Below, one piece after another: positions 1 through 10,983 of a stretch of DNA of 64,000 nucleotides; within the stretch, counting starts at the first letter, position 1; each line of letters starts with the position of its first letter. Source of the DNA: Lasioglossum baleicum (Eukaryota > Arthropoda > Insecta > Hymenoptera > Halictidae). Location of the stretch: positions 2,728,001-2,792,000 of the forward strand of contig NC_134932.1 of assembly GCF_051020765.1 (NCBI RefSeq), in the 5' to 3' direction. Under the pieces are notes generated by a model that saw only the letters and a list, made by a program, of their open reading frames with translations, searched no databases and was not told the DNA's origin. The position numbers and the translations under genes were made by a program.

Positions 1-573
1 GCTGTTTAATCGGAGGATGGTCGCCCACATCGATTCTGTGGCTAGTCAAGTTCGTCATTCCGGTCATATCGTTAAATTCCGGTAACGTGGTCTCGAGAAG
101 CTCTTTTAATTGCCGTTTTTCGGCTTCCTCTATCGTTTGCAGACCACAACATACGGTGTCGGGGTTAGTATTCTCGAAAGGGAATTTCTCATCTGGCCGT
201 TTCGCGAAATACCACACCGAATTGTGGTATTCGGCTACTATACCGAACTTCGCGATCGAATCGGTTCCTAATAGCAGGGGTGTCACTAGATTGTCTAGGA
301 CTCGCGCAAATATATCACGTTTCTCTCTGCCTATCTTTAACGAAAAACGTGCCTCATCGACTGCTCGATCTACGGCGCCAGTGGCGAGGAGGAAATAGCA
401 AGGTTTATCCGTCGTTGTAATTTCGATACTTTTATCCTCGACGTTCTCGAGGGTTTCCTGGCTCACAAAGGTCAACGATGAGCCCGAGTCTATTGAGGCA
501 TGAGTCGCGAAATTGCCGATATACGCGTCCACGGTCAGTAGCGGCGGTCGGTATGCATCTCCATTTACCATTA
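1..573 (-). CDS. pol: Partial Ty3/Gypsy pol: aspartic protease and start of reverse transcriptase
   Basis: The minus strand is open from about 573 to the window edge and continues outside it. About 20 codons in is the retropepsin catalytic motif IDSGSS, followed some 75 residues later by the flap-side motif LLLGTDS. Near the edge the sequence runs into the usual Gypsy linker before reverse transcriptase (LTSHRIDVGDHPPIKQ). The protease would cleave the Gag-Pol polyprotein inside the particle. This frame lies -1 relative to the preceding gag frame, as expected for -1 frameshifting. RT, RNase H and integrase lie off the window. No stop is visible in this part, but the gag upstream is frameshifted, so the element is probably dead. 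Confidence 0.8.
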
Positions 574-585
574 CGCGGGCCGATA

Positions 586-1965
586 TTAATTCGGGTGAAG
601 TCTCTCCTGACCCCTTGATCGACTTCCCCCTTCGTTTCCCGACCGTTTACTGCACCTTCGGCAGCGATTTATCGTAATCCCCTCCGCTCCGCATCCGTAG
701 CAGTGCAGTTGTGGTTCTTCGCGGCAGTCTCGGGACAGGTGGCCAGTCTTATGACAATTCCAGCATTGATGCTGGTACTTTCCGGTAGCACGCGGTTTAT
801 CGCGTCGCGGCCATTGTTGCACTGCCACGGCTGCGGTCTCTTTTGTTTTTCGAGTTGGGGGGTCACGGGATGAACTACGTGATCCACTCCCGGATCGGTA
901 TCTATCGCGCCCCCCCCCTCCCCGGTGTCGTCACCGATTCTTTACTCGCGACTGACTCCCGAGGTTTGCGAAGTGCCGATCCGGTTCGAGATTCCCTACG
1001 GAAGGATCGGGGAAGTCGATCGCCCGACTCGTCACTTTCTCCACCGCTGGCGGAGGATACTGCGTTCGCGTATCCAAAAGTGACTGACTTACCCCTTCCG
1101 GGTGATTTTACACGTGAATATCTACCCGGATCGAATGCCAAACTGGGGTGTACCATTTCCGATGGTTTGGGATTCCCCCGTTTCCTACGTTCTTCGATTC
1201 GGTCCGCCTCCACTAACGTATCTGACGCGTCATCGACTGTGCTTAACGACTCTCTAGCTACCGTTTGTCGTAACGATAATTTCGCGCCTTCATAGAAGGT
1301 CCTTGCCATTCTCTCCTCTGACCCTCTCCTCTTATGTACTCGCGGACGGGCTCTGCCTCATCCTGGAATCGTTCTCTAATGTTCCGTTCCAGGTTAAATT
1401 GATATCCGGGGTCCCCGAAAACTTCTCGAAACGCGGCCGCGAATTCTTCCCAATTCCTACAACGACTTCCTTTGCGTTTGTGCCAACGCTTTGCTGTTCC
1501 CCCGAGACACACTGCTACGCAGTCGATCAACTCTATGTCCTCGATACCATGATATTGTTGGTGTTGTTCGAGGTCCTCCAGAAATTCTTCTGGGTCCTCT
1601 CCCTCTTCACCGGAGAACTTTAACCTCCATCGCCTAATTATATCGGCGATGGGAGTTCCTCTATAATTTAATTCTCGGGGTCTCGCTCCGCGTGGCACCT
1701 CCGCTTCGGGGTCGTCATGGGATTCGTGATTCGTTCTCGGCATCTCCTGTACCGGACCGCGCTGTCGCTGAGGAGACCAAGGTCTCCACCTTTGGTTCTG
1801 CGGTACCCTTAAACTAAATTCGCGGGGCGGTGATCTGCCGTCGCCTTCATTCTCCCCTTGCGGGTTAATGCGCAAGGCCGCTATATGATCTAACGCGTCC
1901 CCGTAGTCCGATTCTCCGCCGTCGTTCCCGCGTTCCGTTTTCGGTAGATTCAACATACTTCTCAT
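586..1965 (-). pseudogene. gag: Ty3/Gypsy gag, frameshifted
   Basis: Three minus-strand reading frames together make one Gag. The first (1965 to about 1300) carries a retrotransposon capsid region including the motif GTAKRWHKR and the segment WEEFAAAFREVFGD. The second (about 1309-902) is a charged linker. The third (about 890-586) has a zinc knuckle of the form CX2CX4HX4C (CWNCHKTGHLSRDC) followed by a second cysteine cluster (CYGCGAEG). The frame changes near 1260-1310 and again at a G-run around 905-917, where one base would restore the frame. Gag would coat and package the element RNA. The breaks could be decay or, at the homopolymer, a sequencing error. Confidence 0.8.
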
Positions 1966-2395
1966 TTTAATTCGGGAATCTCGATACCAAATTCGAAACA
2001 GAGCTCCCGTACCCGCGGCCGTATAACTCGAAACGAAATTTTCCCCGATATATCACGCTTTAGGCACAGAGAGCGCGTCTTCTTTTCCGTAATGCTAATT
2101 TTTCTCGTAATTATCGCGACGCGAATTTTTCTTTTACCGACGCGAATTCCGGTTTTGCTCCTACTTGCTGCCTCCTCCCAGCCCTTTCTCGTTTTGTTTA
2201 TCGCGAAAAGGGGAAAACAACAACCTAATCGAAACGCCAAATGGACCCTTTTCGAACATTTTTCACGCGCCTTGCCCGTCGACAATGTTTCTGCGTGTTC
2301 GCAAAGAGAAAACCGGTATTTTTCGCAAACTGTTCGCCAATTTCCGACCAGTTAGTCGTTTCGCAAAGTATCTTCTAAAAGGGTCCCGCAAATTT

Positions 2396-2505
2396 TAAGT
2401 GATTGTTGAACTCCCTCGAGTTCAACCGCAAATGGGATTTATCAAAGAGCCCCGCAAAGTTTAGTAATTGTTGAACTCTCTTGAATTCAACCGCAAATGG
2501 GATTA
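2396..2505. repeat. Two tandem hairpin units, 65-bp spacing
   Basis: TTGAACTC at 2406-2413 pairs with GAGTTCAA at 2418-2425. A second unit at 2471-2490 repeats the arrangement with one mismatch. Both are followed by CCGCAAATGGGATT. They lie in the transcribed leader, so they could form RNA stems. Confidence 0.7.
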
Positions 2506-2898
2506 TATTCGTCTAGACTACGGACGATATACGGACAACAAACCAGACTTCCTCCACCACATGTATCACATAAAAAAAATTATACACAAAAAAAATGTTC
2601 ATGTGGGTGGGTTAAATTTTTGGGGCACATCATATAACCAGTTCAAATTTCAATTATGCGAGAGTATCGCAGTCGCGGGTGGATTACGCCGTATGCGATA
2701 CCTTCCCCGCGACCGAGAATTTCTCAATATTGCCAAATTCAAATGATTGCAAATAAACAAGTGTGTGCCATTCCGAAAAAAAATTATCATAAATTATAAC
2801 AATAAATTCAATGTTTAATAATTAGGAGTGGGCGAATATTGAGGAAAGCGGAATGGTAAACAAGGAGAACCATATAAAAATGTATCAATAAATATCGG

Positions 2899-2968
2899 TA
2901 TTGTGGACCTCTACGGGCGGACCACCTCTAGGAGCGATCCTAGTCCCGTAGCGGTATTTCCCACAATA
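2899..2968. repeat. Three-tier nested inverted repeat
   Basis: TATTGTGG (2899-2906) pairs with CCACAATA (2961-2968), CTACGGG (2911-2917) with CCCGTAG (2945-2951), and CTAGGA (2928-2933) with TCCTAG (2938-2943). The three stems are coaxially nested with small internal loops, as in a structured RNA. It lies in the element leader. Confidence 0.75.
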
Positions 2969-3593
2969 AACAATTTTTAAATTGTCCATCATATTGGGGA
3001 TTATTGGTGCGAAACTCTAGATTCCCGATCACACTCGGTGGCGTGTCCCTCTCCCACGAAATCAAGTGTTACCCCTCCGCCAATAACGAGGTCTAAACAC
3101 AATTAAATAAACACAATAAATATGCACAGTACTTTTATAAAAGAAAATATTGTAACGAAATCAGTCTACGAAGGCACAGTGTTCGATATTAATTGAATAG
3201 CGTGAATTTGATATTAGTTTTTAATTTTGTTTAGTCTTGTGTAAGTTTTAATTATTTTATCTGCAATATGTGTATTTTTACTAAAACAAAATCATACTAT
3301 TAATATGAGGAACAGATTACCCGAAGGTCCGTTAATATTTATTAAATAATGGATCGAAATTGGAATCAATAATGTTATCCAGACGGAACAAAATGAAATT
3401 ACCGAAATTATTAATATTATTACTAGTAAATAATATGAAATCGCTCTGAGAATACGCGCGATCACGTTTCCTTCCCTAATCGTGAATCCTGAAAATAAAT
3501 TTTCTGTACACCCGGTATATTGTAACGGCGGAATGGCACACGAAATTCGAAAATACAATGAACAAAGACCCTCGTAGAGGACCTTGAACAGAG

Positions 3594-3647
3594 AACAGGC
3601 TGTTGTAAATACGACGTGACACCGTAATATCTTTTCAACAGCCTGTT
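3594..3647. repeat. 12-bp perfect inverted repeat
   Basis: AACAGGCTGTTG at 3594-3605 is the exact reverse complement of 3636-3647, with a 30-base loop. It lies about 200 bases inside the primer binding site of the minus-strand element. Confidence 0.7.
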
Positions 3648-3845
3648 GCTGTGTTTACGAGGTGCTGGTTCGTTGGTTCGAGCGAGACAAAGAAAATACC
3701 GCTCAAGGACGGGTCGTGCTTCTCTACTACGCGACCGTTTCGTTCGCCCGTTCCGAATTTACACGTTTCGCTTTCGAAATTAGACTTTTTCCGTGAGAGC
3801 CCCGAGCTTCCTCACGCGTCTCTTTTAAAAAAAAGATTTCCGCAA

Positions 3846-3858
3846 TGTTCGGGCGCCA
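3846..3858 (-). promoter_or_regulatory. Primer binding site, tRNA-Lys type
   Basis: On the minus strand this reads TGGCGCCCGAACA, the first 13 bases complementary to the 3' end of tRNA-Lys. It sits three bases inside the LTR boundary, in the right place to prime minus-strand DNA synthesis. The match stops after 13 bases, unlike the full 18-base match at 15916-15933. Confidence 0.8.
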
Positions 3859-3861
3859 ATT

Positions 3862-5396
3862 TGTCACGCCGGTTATTTCCCTGCGAACAGAGAGATAACC
3901 GACTTCGAGAAATTATGGCCTTGCGACCGGGCCACGCTTGGTCGCGCGACACGTGGTCCTCTCGAGACAAAAGATCTCTCGCAGATTCGAACTGAACGAA
4001 GAAGTTGTACACGAATTAATCGGGCGCCAGGTACGATACCGTACCACGCGAAACTCTCGAACGATTCGTTCGGTCTTCAAAATGGCGTCGAATCTGCGAG
4101 TATCGTTTTGGCCGGTGACGGCCACGAACGGGTCCAAGGTACCTCGTGAAGAAAGGAACGGGGCATTCCCCGCGACGGGAACGTTTCTCACGAGAAATGA
4201 AATCACTCGATAGTTCTCGGCCAAAGTAACGTCGTTTATTAAAACGAGATGGTCATACAATCCGCCGGCTGATGCCGGCGGTAGTCAATAGATTTGCCGG
4301 CGCGAACACGAAAGTGACGGCGGCTGTTCGGCCGATCGCGCGGAATAATTTCGATCGCGTCGAGCTCGGTCGTCACAGGACTTCGCGTAAAGTTACAAGC
4401 CACGAGGGCACGAATTCGGCCGAGCTCCGGTAACGTACGCGTTCCTAATTCGAGACTGGGCGAAACGTGCGAACGGTGAACGATGCGAAACGAATACGGC
4501 GCGTTGTCCTCCCGAGCAACGATCCGAGGGCAGCCCAAAGAATTACCGGACGGATATCGTGGGTCCCGAATAGCTCGTGCACGAGGATTCGGCGACACAC
4601 GATCCGTAGCCTCGCGAACCTCTCAGGAGAGCGACTCCTGGTCAACGGTAAACGCGGGTGAACACACGGTACACCGCGGTACGAATTTTCGCGAACTCGA
4701 GTAACGTTCCCGAACCAACACGAACTGGTCACTAAATATTTCGGAATAAAGCCTGACCGGCACTTACCAATTTCGCTGCAATGGCGGCTGTCGCAAAATA
4801 CTTTTGTTAGATCGCGGTCTAAGTGTTCCCACGTGGTTATTAAACGTAGTCTCTCGACCCAGTGGCCCAGTTCGAGATGGTGCGGAACGCGGAAGCGAGC
4901 TTTCCCCCCACTCTCGTCTTCGGCGACGCTCGGGCCAATCACGTTGTTTCAGGTCGCAGGGACGCCTCGATGACATGTCGGCCCGGGCCTTCGGTATTTT
5001 ATATTTTCCGAGGCCCGGCCGATATAAGGCGGTTAGGCGGCACTCATGGGTCCGAGCCGTTCCGGTGTAGCTCTCATGGCATTTTCCGGATGAGACGTCG
5101 ACGAGGGTGGACTGCTGGTCGTCCTTATTTGTAACAGCCTCGTCGCTTTCTCCGGGTTGACAGATCCGGGCTCGGTCCAATCCTCGCCGTCTTCCTCACC
5201 AGCGGCGCCCTGTGATTGGTGTTCCGAGCGTCTCCGCTTGCGGCCTTCCGCCAATCGGCGGCCGGAGACAGGTGTCGGGCTCCTTGCCGATTTCGGTGGC
5301 TCCTGAAAACTCTATTCTTTGAGTGTTCGGATGTGGTCTTGACCCGGTCTTTCGCATAAGGTTTGGAGTGACGTGGGCTGAATCTGCCACGTCACA
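3862..5396 (-). mobile_element. 5' LTR of the minus-strand Gypsy element
   Basis: The plus strand runs TGTCACG...CGTCACA, so both ends are TG/CA with short inverted ends. The tRNA-Lys binding site abuts the low-coordinate end. Its left half is closely similar to the LTR that starts at 63275, and its right half to the LTR at 24548-25272, which supports the assignment. The partner LTR lies left of the window. Confidence 0.8.
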
Positions 5397-6019
5397 ACGT
5401 TGACGATGAAAAGAACACATATAGTTCCTGAATCAAATCGAAAAAATTTATGGCTTCTTAAGCGGCCCCTAGACGTCCAATAATATTGTCAATACACCCG
5501 TCAATTATATTGACGAGGCGCATTGAAAGGGCATATTGACCGTTTAGAAAGGGTTCAAACGCATTGATCAATATATTGAAGCATATTGATCGAAATTTTG
5601 GTTGAAGCGCATTGACGTTTAGGAGGTTTATTGTCAATATTTCGTCAATGTCACTAGAAAATGATGCGATATGGTGCAAAATTTCTCGTGCATGTGCGGG
5701 CGAAACATTTAACGTATCTATATTACGATGATGAGGTATTTAGCAGAACCCTGAGGCAATTATATTGGCAGGAATGTACCGAAACAATCTGTTCCGGACA
5801 GAAAGACTCCAGGACATGTCCTACGAGTTACAAAATATACAGAAATACACATTTTATACATTCATTTTGCAAAATCAAATCATACCACTTTTTTAAAATT
5901 CTGCGGGGTGCTCAAGGTACCCCATTTTATCTACTTTACTAAATATATATAAAGAAGAAGAAAAAAACGCTGCGCATACGCGAGAAATCTTGCATCATAT
6001 CGCATCACGTACAGACAAA
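5397..6019. other. Unassigned A/T-rich sequence with repeated ATTGA motifs
   Basis: Between 5480 and 5650 the motifs ATTGAC, ATTGAT and CAATATATTGA recur many times, giving short self-complementary pieces. A 93-residue plus-strand frame at 5661-5942 shows no family features. I see no gene. Confidence 0.4.
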
Positions 6020-6240
6020 ATGGCTAGAGCACTGATTATGGACGATTTCGACGCGGAACGAGAATTCACTACATTGTTAATTGCATTATACCGTGACTGC
6101 CCAGAACTCTGGAAAACTGGATTCTCAACAAACGATAGTTAACGGGTTGATTAAATTCAAACCCGATTAGACCGTCGAAAAGTTGAAGAAAATAATTAAC
6201 ACCTTACGCACCAATTTTAACAAAGATTTTATTATAAATT
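6020..6240 (+). pseudogene. MADF-domain fragment, broken
   Basis: An ATG at 6020 opens a 40-residue frame containing LLIALYRDCPELWKT, the typical start of a MADF (Myb/SANT-like) domain. It ends at a TAA (6138-6140). About 30 bases on, in another frame, the end of the same domain follows: TVEKLKKIINTLRTNFNKDF. MADF proteins bind DNA and often accompany PIF/Harbinger-type transposons or act as insect transcription factors. Only one domain is visible, cut by a stop and a frameshift, so this is a relic. Whether it came from a transposon or a host gene cannot be told here. Confidence 0.6.
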
Positions 6241-7391
6241 AATTGAAATTATAGAAATAGCAGAAACTGAAAGTTCAGAGGTAAGCAAATTTCAAGTACA
6301 TCTTATTCATATTTGTTTATTTAGAAACTTTCACCACACAAGTGTGTGGACATAATCGCATAATGTGCTAAAAATGCAGCAAAGTCCAAAGTTTAAAAAT
6401 TTTAATCCAATGGTGGTAAACAACGACCTATGACCTATATACTCTATCGCACGAGAGCTGATTTAGATGGTGGGGGCGCAGCGGGTCAATCATTTATAAG
6501 CATCAAGCGGCGCAGTGAGCCTATCATCTATAAGCATCTATTTTTCCACGGAACTGACCCAGCAGAGGAGTTGAAATACTCTGTGAAATCATCCCTTGTT
6601 TTCTTTGCTTCCACACTTGAGTTGCCTCTGCCCCTTTGAAGTTGCAAACTAGAGTGTGTTCCCTGTCTCCACGAACCTTCTTCGATAATGCTAGTGGCAG
6701 TATTCAGAGGGTGTAAGCTGTAATGGAAATAGTTTGACCACAGACGAAATATAGGAATAGACCTGACACCTTATGGGACTTGGTGTCCATAGGAATCTGA
6801 AGTACCGACACCTTAAAATGCCAGTGATTTTAGCGTCCTCTACGCTTTAAGAACGGTGAATTCGAAAACTAGAACCAATACGAATCGGGTTCGACTGGTA
6901 AAGGACTGTTTAGTTTGCTCCGTCCCCGGCGCGCGGACATTTTGGACCATTTAGTTTGGTGTCCGGTGGGCTGGCCGTAATTCGTGAGGCTCGCGCAAAG
7001 GCCAAGCGCTGGGGATCGTGTCTAACCCCAGGGGTTCCCTGAATCTTTTACTCCCCTCTACACCTCAGGAGATGCATATGCTAGAGCTGGTCCGGTCGCC
7101 GGAGAAATTCCAAGCTCTCCGAAATTTTTCCGGCCGCCGCTCCGGCGTGGCATAGGCAGAATATAACATGCTGTATTTATTTAAAAAGCTATTGACTAGA
7201 ACTTGTCAGAGTTTGTCGTGTCAATAGGTGGCGAATACGTTGTTAAGGAATTTAAACGTTATAACAAAGAGTTTGATTTTTTTGAAAAGTTAGTACAATT
7301 ATTAATTGATTACATGACGTGGAAAAAGATTTGTGGAAAATGCAATTGGTCGGAATTGTAGAGGAAATACTAACAGTTGTATTTCGCAATA
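6241..7391. other. Unassigned; two short inverted matches to downstream sequence
   Basis: No coding signal. Positions 6745-6770 match 11846-11871 in inverted orientation with about one mismatch. Positions 6901-6918 (AAGGACTGTTTAGTTTGC) are the exact reverse complement of 10369-10386. These could be the eroded ends of one large element, but the intervening sequence does not align by eye. Confidence 0.35.
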
Positions 7392-7699
7392 TTTTTGGGG
7401 TGGCCCTTTATTGAAAATTTGAAGAGCGCGTTGTGTGGATCTATTCCTGGCCAGCGTTTCTCTTGCAAATTATTAGAAAAATGTGACGGTTACAGAACCG
7501 ATCTTTTTCGACTTTCCCACGAAAATCGTACTCAAGATCGTGTCTGGCAGGAAGCGTCCCTAGATAACAGAATCGTATCTCGAGTCCCTTTTTGACGAAG
7601 ACCGAACTCTGGCTCGGTCTAATGGAAAACGACAAAAAACGGGAGTCTGGCACCACGCGACTTTAGATAATTAATAGATCACCCCACTCATTTTAGGGG

Positions 7700-7707
7700 T
7701 ATATAAA
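7700..7707 (+). promoter_or_regulatory. TATA box of the solo LTR
   Basis: TATATAAA lies within the sequence GGGGTATATAAACCCG, about 220 bases into the LTR, and is the only strong TATA motif there. Confidence 0.6.
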
Positions 7708-8215
7708 CCCGTGCATTTCTGCACTCGGGGGCTAGTACACCGGTAGACACGCATCGCGTCACGTCGTGCTGTATCTCGAAAAGTCAATTCCTGGTTAGAT
7801 CGGGCTAAAGTTCCCCTTCGAAATAACGTCAACCGTACAGATTCCGCGAGCTCGGTATAAAATCTGTTAGGCATTCCTTTACGATTGATTCGAGACCCCC
7901 GCATTGCCAGTGCGTTACAACCGTGCACTTAGTTAGGTAATTATTCCATTCCATTCTCTTTTAGTAATTTCTTTCGCGACACATACACAATTGTAACACA
8001 CGTCTTTAATTAGAATATATATTGTTTGTGTTCTTTGGTAAAAATTCGTGTAAACTCACTAAATCCATCGTTATTGTTCCTATATCCTAATCGAATAATT
8101 GAACGTTCCCACACGATACAATCTAACCGCTCGGATTGTATCAATTAGATTATACTTGTTACGAGGCCCACTAACAATTCCTACCAAAATCACCCAATCA
8201 GAGATTTATCCAACC

Positions 8216-8582
8216 TAGCGGCTCCCTGACAATCGTATCAGGTTCGTACGCATCCTAACGGCTCCCTGACAATCGTATCAGGTTCGTCCGTGCCTTTATC
8301 CAACCTCCCAGCGGCTCCCCAATTACGCATTGGGTTCGTCCGCGCTGTTCTACTGCATCCTAGCAGTCCACAGATTGCACCTCAGATTCACCTTCGATCA
8401 TCGCACCTAGTGGCTCCCCAATTACGTATTGGGTTCGTCCACGAAACCTGTACTATCCTTGCGGCTCCCTGACAATCGAATCAGGTTCGTCCGCATCCTA
8501 GCAGCTCCCTGACAATCGTATCAGGTTCGTCCTCGCAATCTTCAATTCCTAGCGGCTCCCCAATTACGCATTGGGTTCGTCC
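8216..8582 (+). repeat. Array of seven hairpin units in two stem versions
   Basis: Units of about 36-41 bases share the frame GGCTCC-stem-TTCGTCCG. Four have the stem CCTGA/TCAGG and three have CCCAAT/ATTGGG. Flanks and loops are similar while both stem strands change together. The array lies at the 3' end of the solo LTR. Confidence 0.75.
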
Positions 8583-9205
8583 GCACTTACTGAAAAATTA
8601 AAATCTTGTTCCTTGCGTTTAAACGCCTCGCCGGCCACTCAAGCTGCTCGCGGCCCTGGCTCGTAACAAAAACATGAAAGAGGAAAAAGTAGTACATACT
8701 GTTTTTTATACGCAACGCAACGACATATGTAATTTTTTTGTGTTTATGATATTTTGTTAGATGTAAATCCGTATATTGTACAGCGATCCTCAAGGTCATG
8801 CAAGCTTGGAAACGAAAGAAGCATTTTGAATATTTAATACCAATGTGTTTGCAAGTATTTCAAAATGCTTCTTTCGTTTCTGACCTTGCATGACCTTGAG
8901 GGTCACTGCACAGTATACGAATGAATTCGACTAGACACGCGCTCTCATGTGACATAAGAAATAATAAAGCATTCTATTTAAAAAAATTGAAGGTCACCTT
9001 CGTATCTAACAAAATATCATAAACACAAAAAAATTACATATGTCGTTGCGTTGTGCGTATAAAAAACAGTATGTACTAGTTTTTCCTCTTTCATGTTTTT
9101 CTAATAATTTGCAAGAAAAACGCGGGCCAGGAATAGTGTGAAACACCCTGTAGATCCACACAACGTGCTCTTCAAATTTTCAATAAAGGGCCACCCCAAA
9201 AAAAT

Positions 9206-9912
9206 GTTTTGACTTTGACGTTGGACGCTACGTAGTATGTGTGGCCGCTGTAGCCAATATTTCGACGACAGCCGAAAGTGCGTGTGAAACGAGGTCTGTC
9301 TCCTCCACTCTGATCCAATCGGCCGCGCGTTCGTACCTAGATACGTCCTGCCTGGGAACCTTCTTCTCAGGCTCGCATCAATACAATGTCAACAGTTCGG
9401 ATCCATACGAGATGGCGCCTTGCCAGTCCCTACAATCGCGTAAAAGTGGGCGGTAGCGGTTTATTATATCTGAACCCACTGCGCTGTTCCCCCCCATCGC
9501 TCGTACTTACGAGGCAGTGTATTGGACTACTTGTTGGACATAAAAAAATTGAAAATGTTTTTCACTACGTGGAAGGTGTAATGTCTAAAGAATATTCAGC
9601 AATTTTATTCACCCGAAACAACAAACAATTCAAACCTAACAGCTGTTTGTAGTTACTGGAGTATCTCACATCTCATGTGTGTCGTATGAAATTTTTACAT
9701 GATGCGTACAGTTGCAAAGTATCGTAGTGGACGAAATGACACTATTGGTTTCCCTAAAATGAACATTTTATTATTTTCCGGTGTATCCGAAATAATTTTT
9801 GATATCATATGTATATTGGGTTGGAAGGAAAGAGTTATGGCGCATTTTAAATAAGCAAGTAATTTTACTTGTATATCGAAAACACATGTTGCTAATTAGT
9901 CATTGAGATACG
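9206..9912. other. Unassigned; possible mariner end near 9817
   Basis: No convincing gene. The sequence TATTGGGTTGGAAGGAAAG at about 9814 resembles mariner terminal repeats of insects and lies just upstream of a mariner transposase tail. Confidence 0.35.
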
Positions 9913-10030
9913 GGAATTGACAGGTTACCTGAATGATGGCAACAAGTTGTTACGAACAATGAAAAAAGAACGGTATTTCAAAGAGCAATCGTAGAATACG
10001 ACCATATATTTAAACATTTTTTCACACTAG
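9913..10030 (+). pseudogene. Mariner transposase C-terminal fragment
   Basis: The plus frame from 9913 reads GIDRLPE*WQQVVTNNEK, which matches the conserved C-terminal end of mariner transposases (LP.RW..V..N). The stop is a TGA at the place of the usual Arg, a single-base change from CGA. The catalytic D,D,D part is absent. The fragment continues open to about 10030 without a recognisable 3' terminal repeat. Confidence 0.5.
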
Positions 10031-10983
10031 ATCCGGTGGAAAATTTGCAGAACAAAGATATGTCTCTAATATATTTTCTAGCAATTATTTTAAATCATTA
10101 TTTAAGAAGAATTCACCAAGCGGTAAGAACGTTTCCTACTTCCATGATGTTATAAAGGAGACCTACTGATAGTTTACCTAAGGAGTTGTAGAGCACATAA
10201 AAACCTTTTTTTTTGTGCCACGCACAGCAGGCAACCGCGACCGTCGTCGAGAGTTTATGACCTGACGGCTGCGGCCCGGCGCGAAAAAAAATTTCAGAGA
10301 GAAACCGGACCGATACCTCCGATGTCCGTCGCCCTATTCTTAAGCATTGGTGCCGGCCGGAGGCTGTGGCAAACTAAACAGTCCTTAAAACTTCTACAAC
10401 CAGTGCCGGATTAATCCAGCACGGGTCCGTAGCAAATGTAACCAGGAGGCCCTATGATTTGCACGATAATATAATAAAACCCAATGAATGGCCTTTTTTG
10501 TAGCAAAAATATCTGCGAACAATATGTCTACAGCGTTGTCAAGTCTAAAGTACGCAACGTTGTCTGATTATGAGTTTTCAATACATCCGAAAATCATCGG
10601 ATGCGTGCAATTGCTAAGAGGCTCTCTTCTGCCCGTTCGCCGTAAAGAGAGCGAATACGCTAATAAGAACGACAGGCATTGAAAGATGTAAGAATCCTTA
10701 GATTTATTGCAGTTAGAGGCCGAAAATCGTGAAAATCTGCAATTTTACCAACCTTAAACGTACAAACGTTTGCTATTGAGCTACAAGCTCATTGCAACGT
10801 CGACCGATCTTGACGAAATTTTCAAAATATGTTTGAGTCACGCAGATCTACAGAACATGTTTTTTAAATTTTCAATATAGGCCCACATAAAAAAGTTGAA
10901 AATGCAACATTTAAAAAAATTTCTTTTCACAACCTATAGTAAACCAATTGCTCTACCTTTCACAAAAAATTTCAAATCGTATA
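10031..10983. other. Unassigned repeat-derived sequence
   Basis: No gene recognised. It contains the 18-bp inverted partner of 6901-6918 (at 10369-10386) and, at about 10840-10905, a diverged copy of the end of the 7392-9205 element. Confidence 0.4.

Larger units (their letters stand above)
1966..3845 (-). other. Long untranslated leader of the minus-strand Gypsy element
   Basis: About 1.9 kb lies between the primer binding site and the gag start. A 107-residue minus-strand frame (2285-1962) overlaps the gag start but resembles nothing I recognise. The leader contains hairpin-forming repeats that are listed separately. I see no other gene in it. Confidence 0.5.
7482..8668 (+). mobile_element. 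Solo LTR inside the foldback left arm
   Basis: The unit starts TGTGACGG and ends CGTAACA, and is flanked by AAAA on both sides (7478-7481, 8669-8672). The uninterrupted right arm of the host palindrome shows the empty site, which has exactly one AAAA stretch in place of the LTR. That proves a single 1187-bp insertion. The TATA box orients it to the plus strand. No internal coding region, primer site or second LTR is present, as expected after LTR-LTR recombination. A four-base duplication fits Ty3/Gypsy. Confidence 0.85.
7392..9205. mobile_element. Nested-palindrome (foldback) element carrying a solo LTR
   Basis: The outer arms start with TTTTTGGGGTGGCCC at 7392 and end with its inverse at 9191-9205. 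They continue as an inverted match between 7392-7481 plus 8669-8762 on the left and 9008-9205 on the right. A second inverted pair lies in the loop (about 8790-8830 with 8860-8903). There is no transposase, so this is a non-autonomous element. A diverged copy of the same end occurs at about 10840-10905. The superfamily is unclear. Confidence 0.7.

Noticed and set aside
8216..8582. CRISPR-like array
   Set aside because: Spacing is irregular, repeats are hairpins in two versions, no cas genes, and the setting is a eukaryotic LTR.
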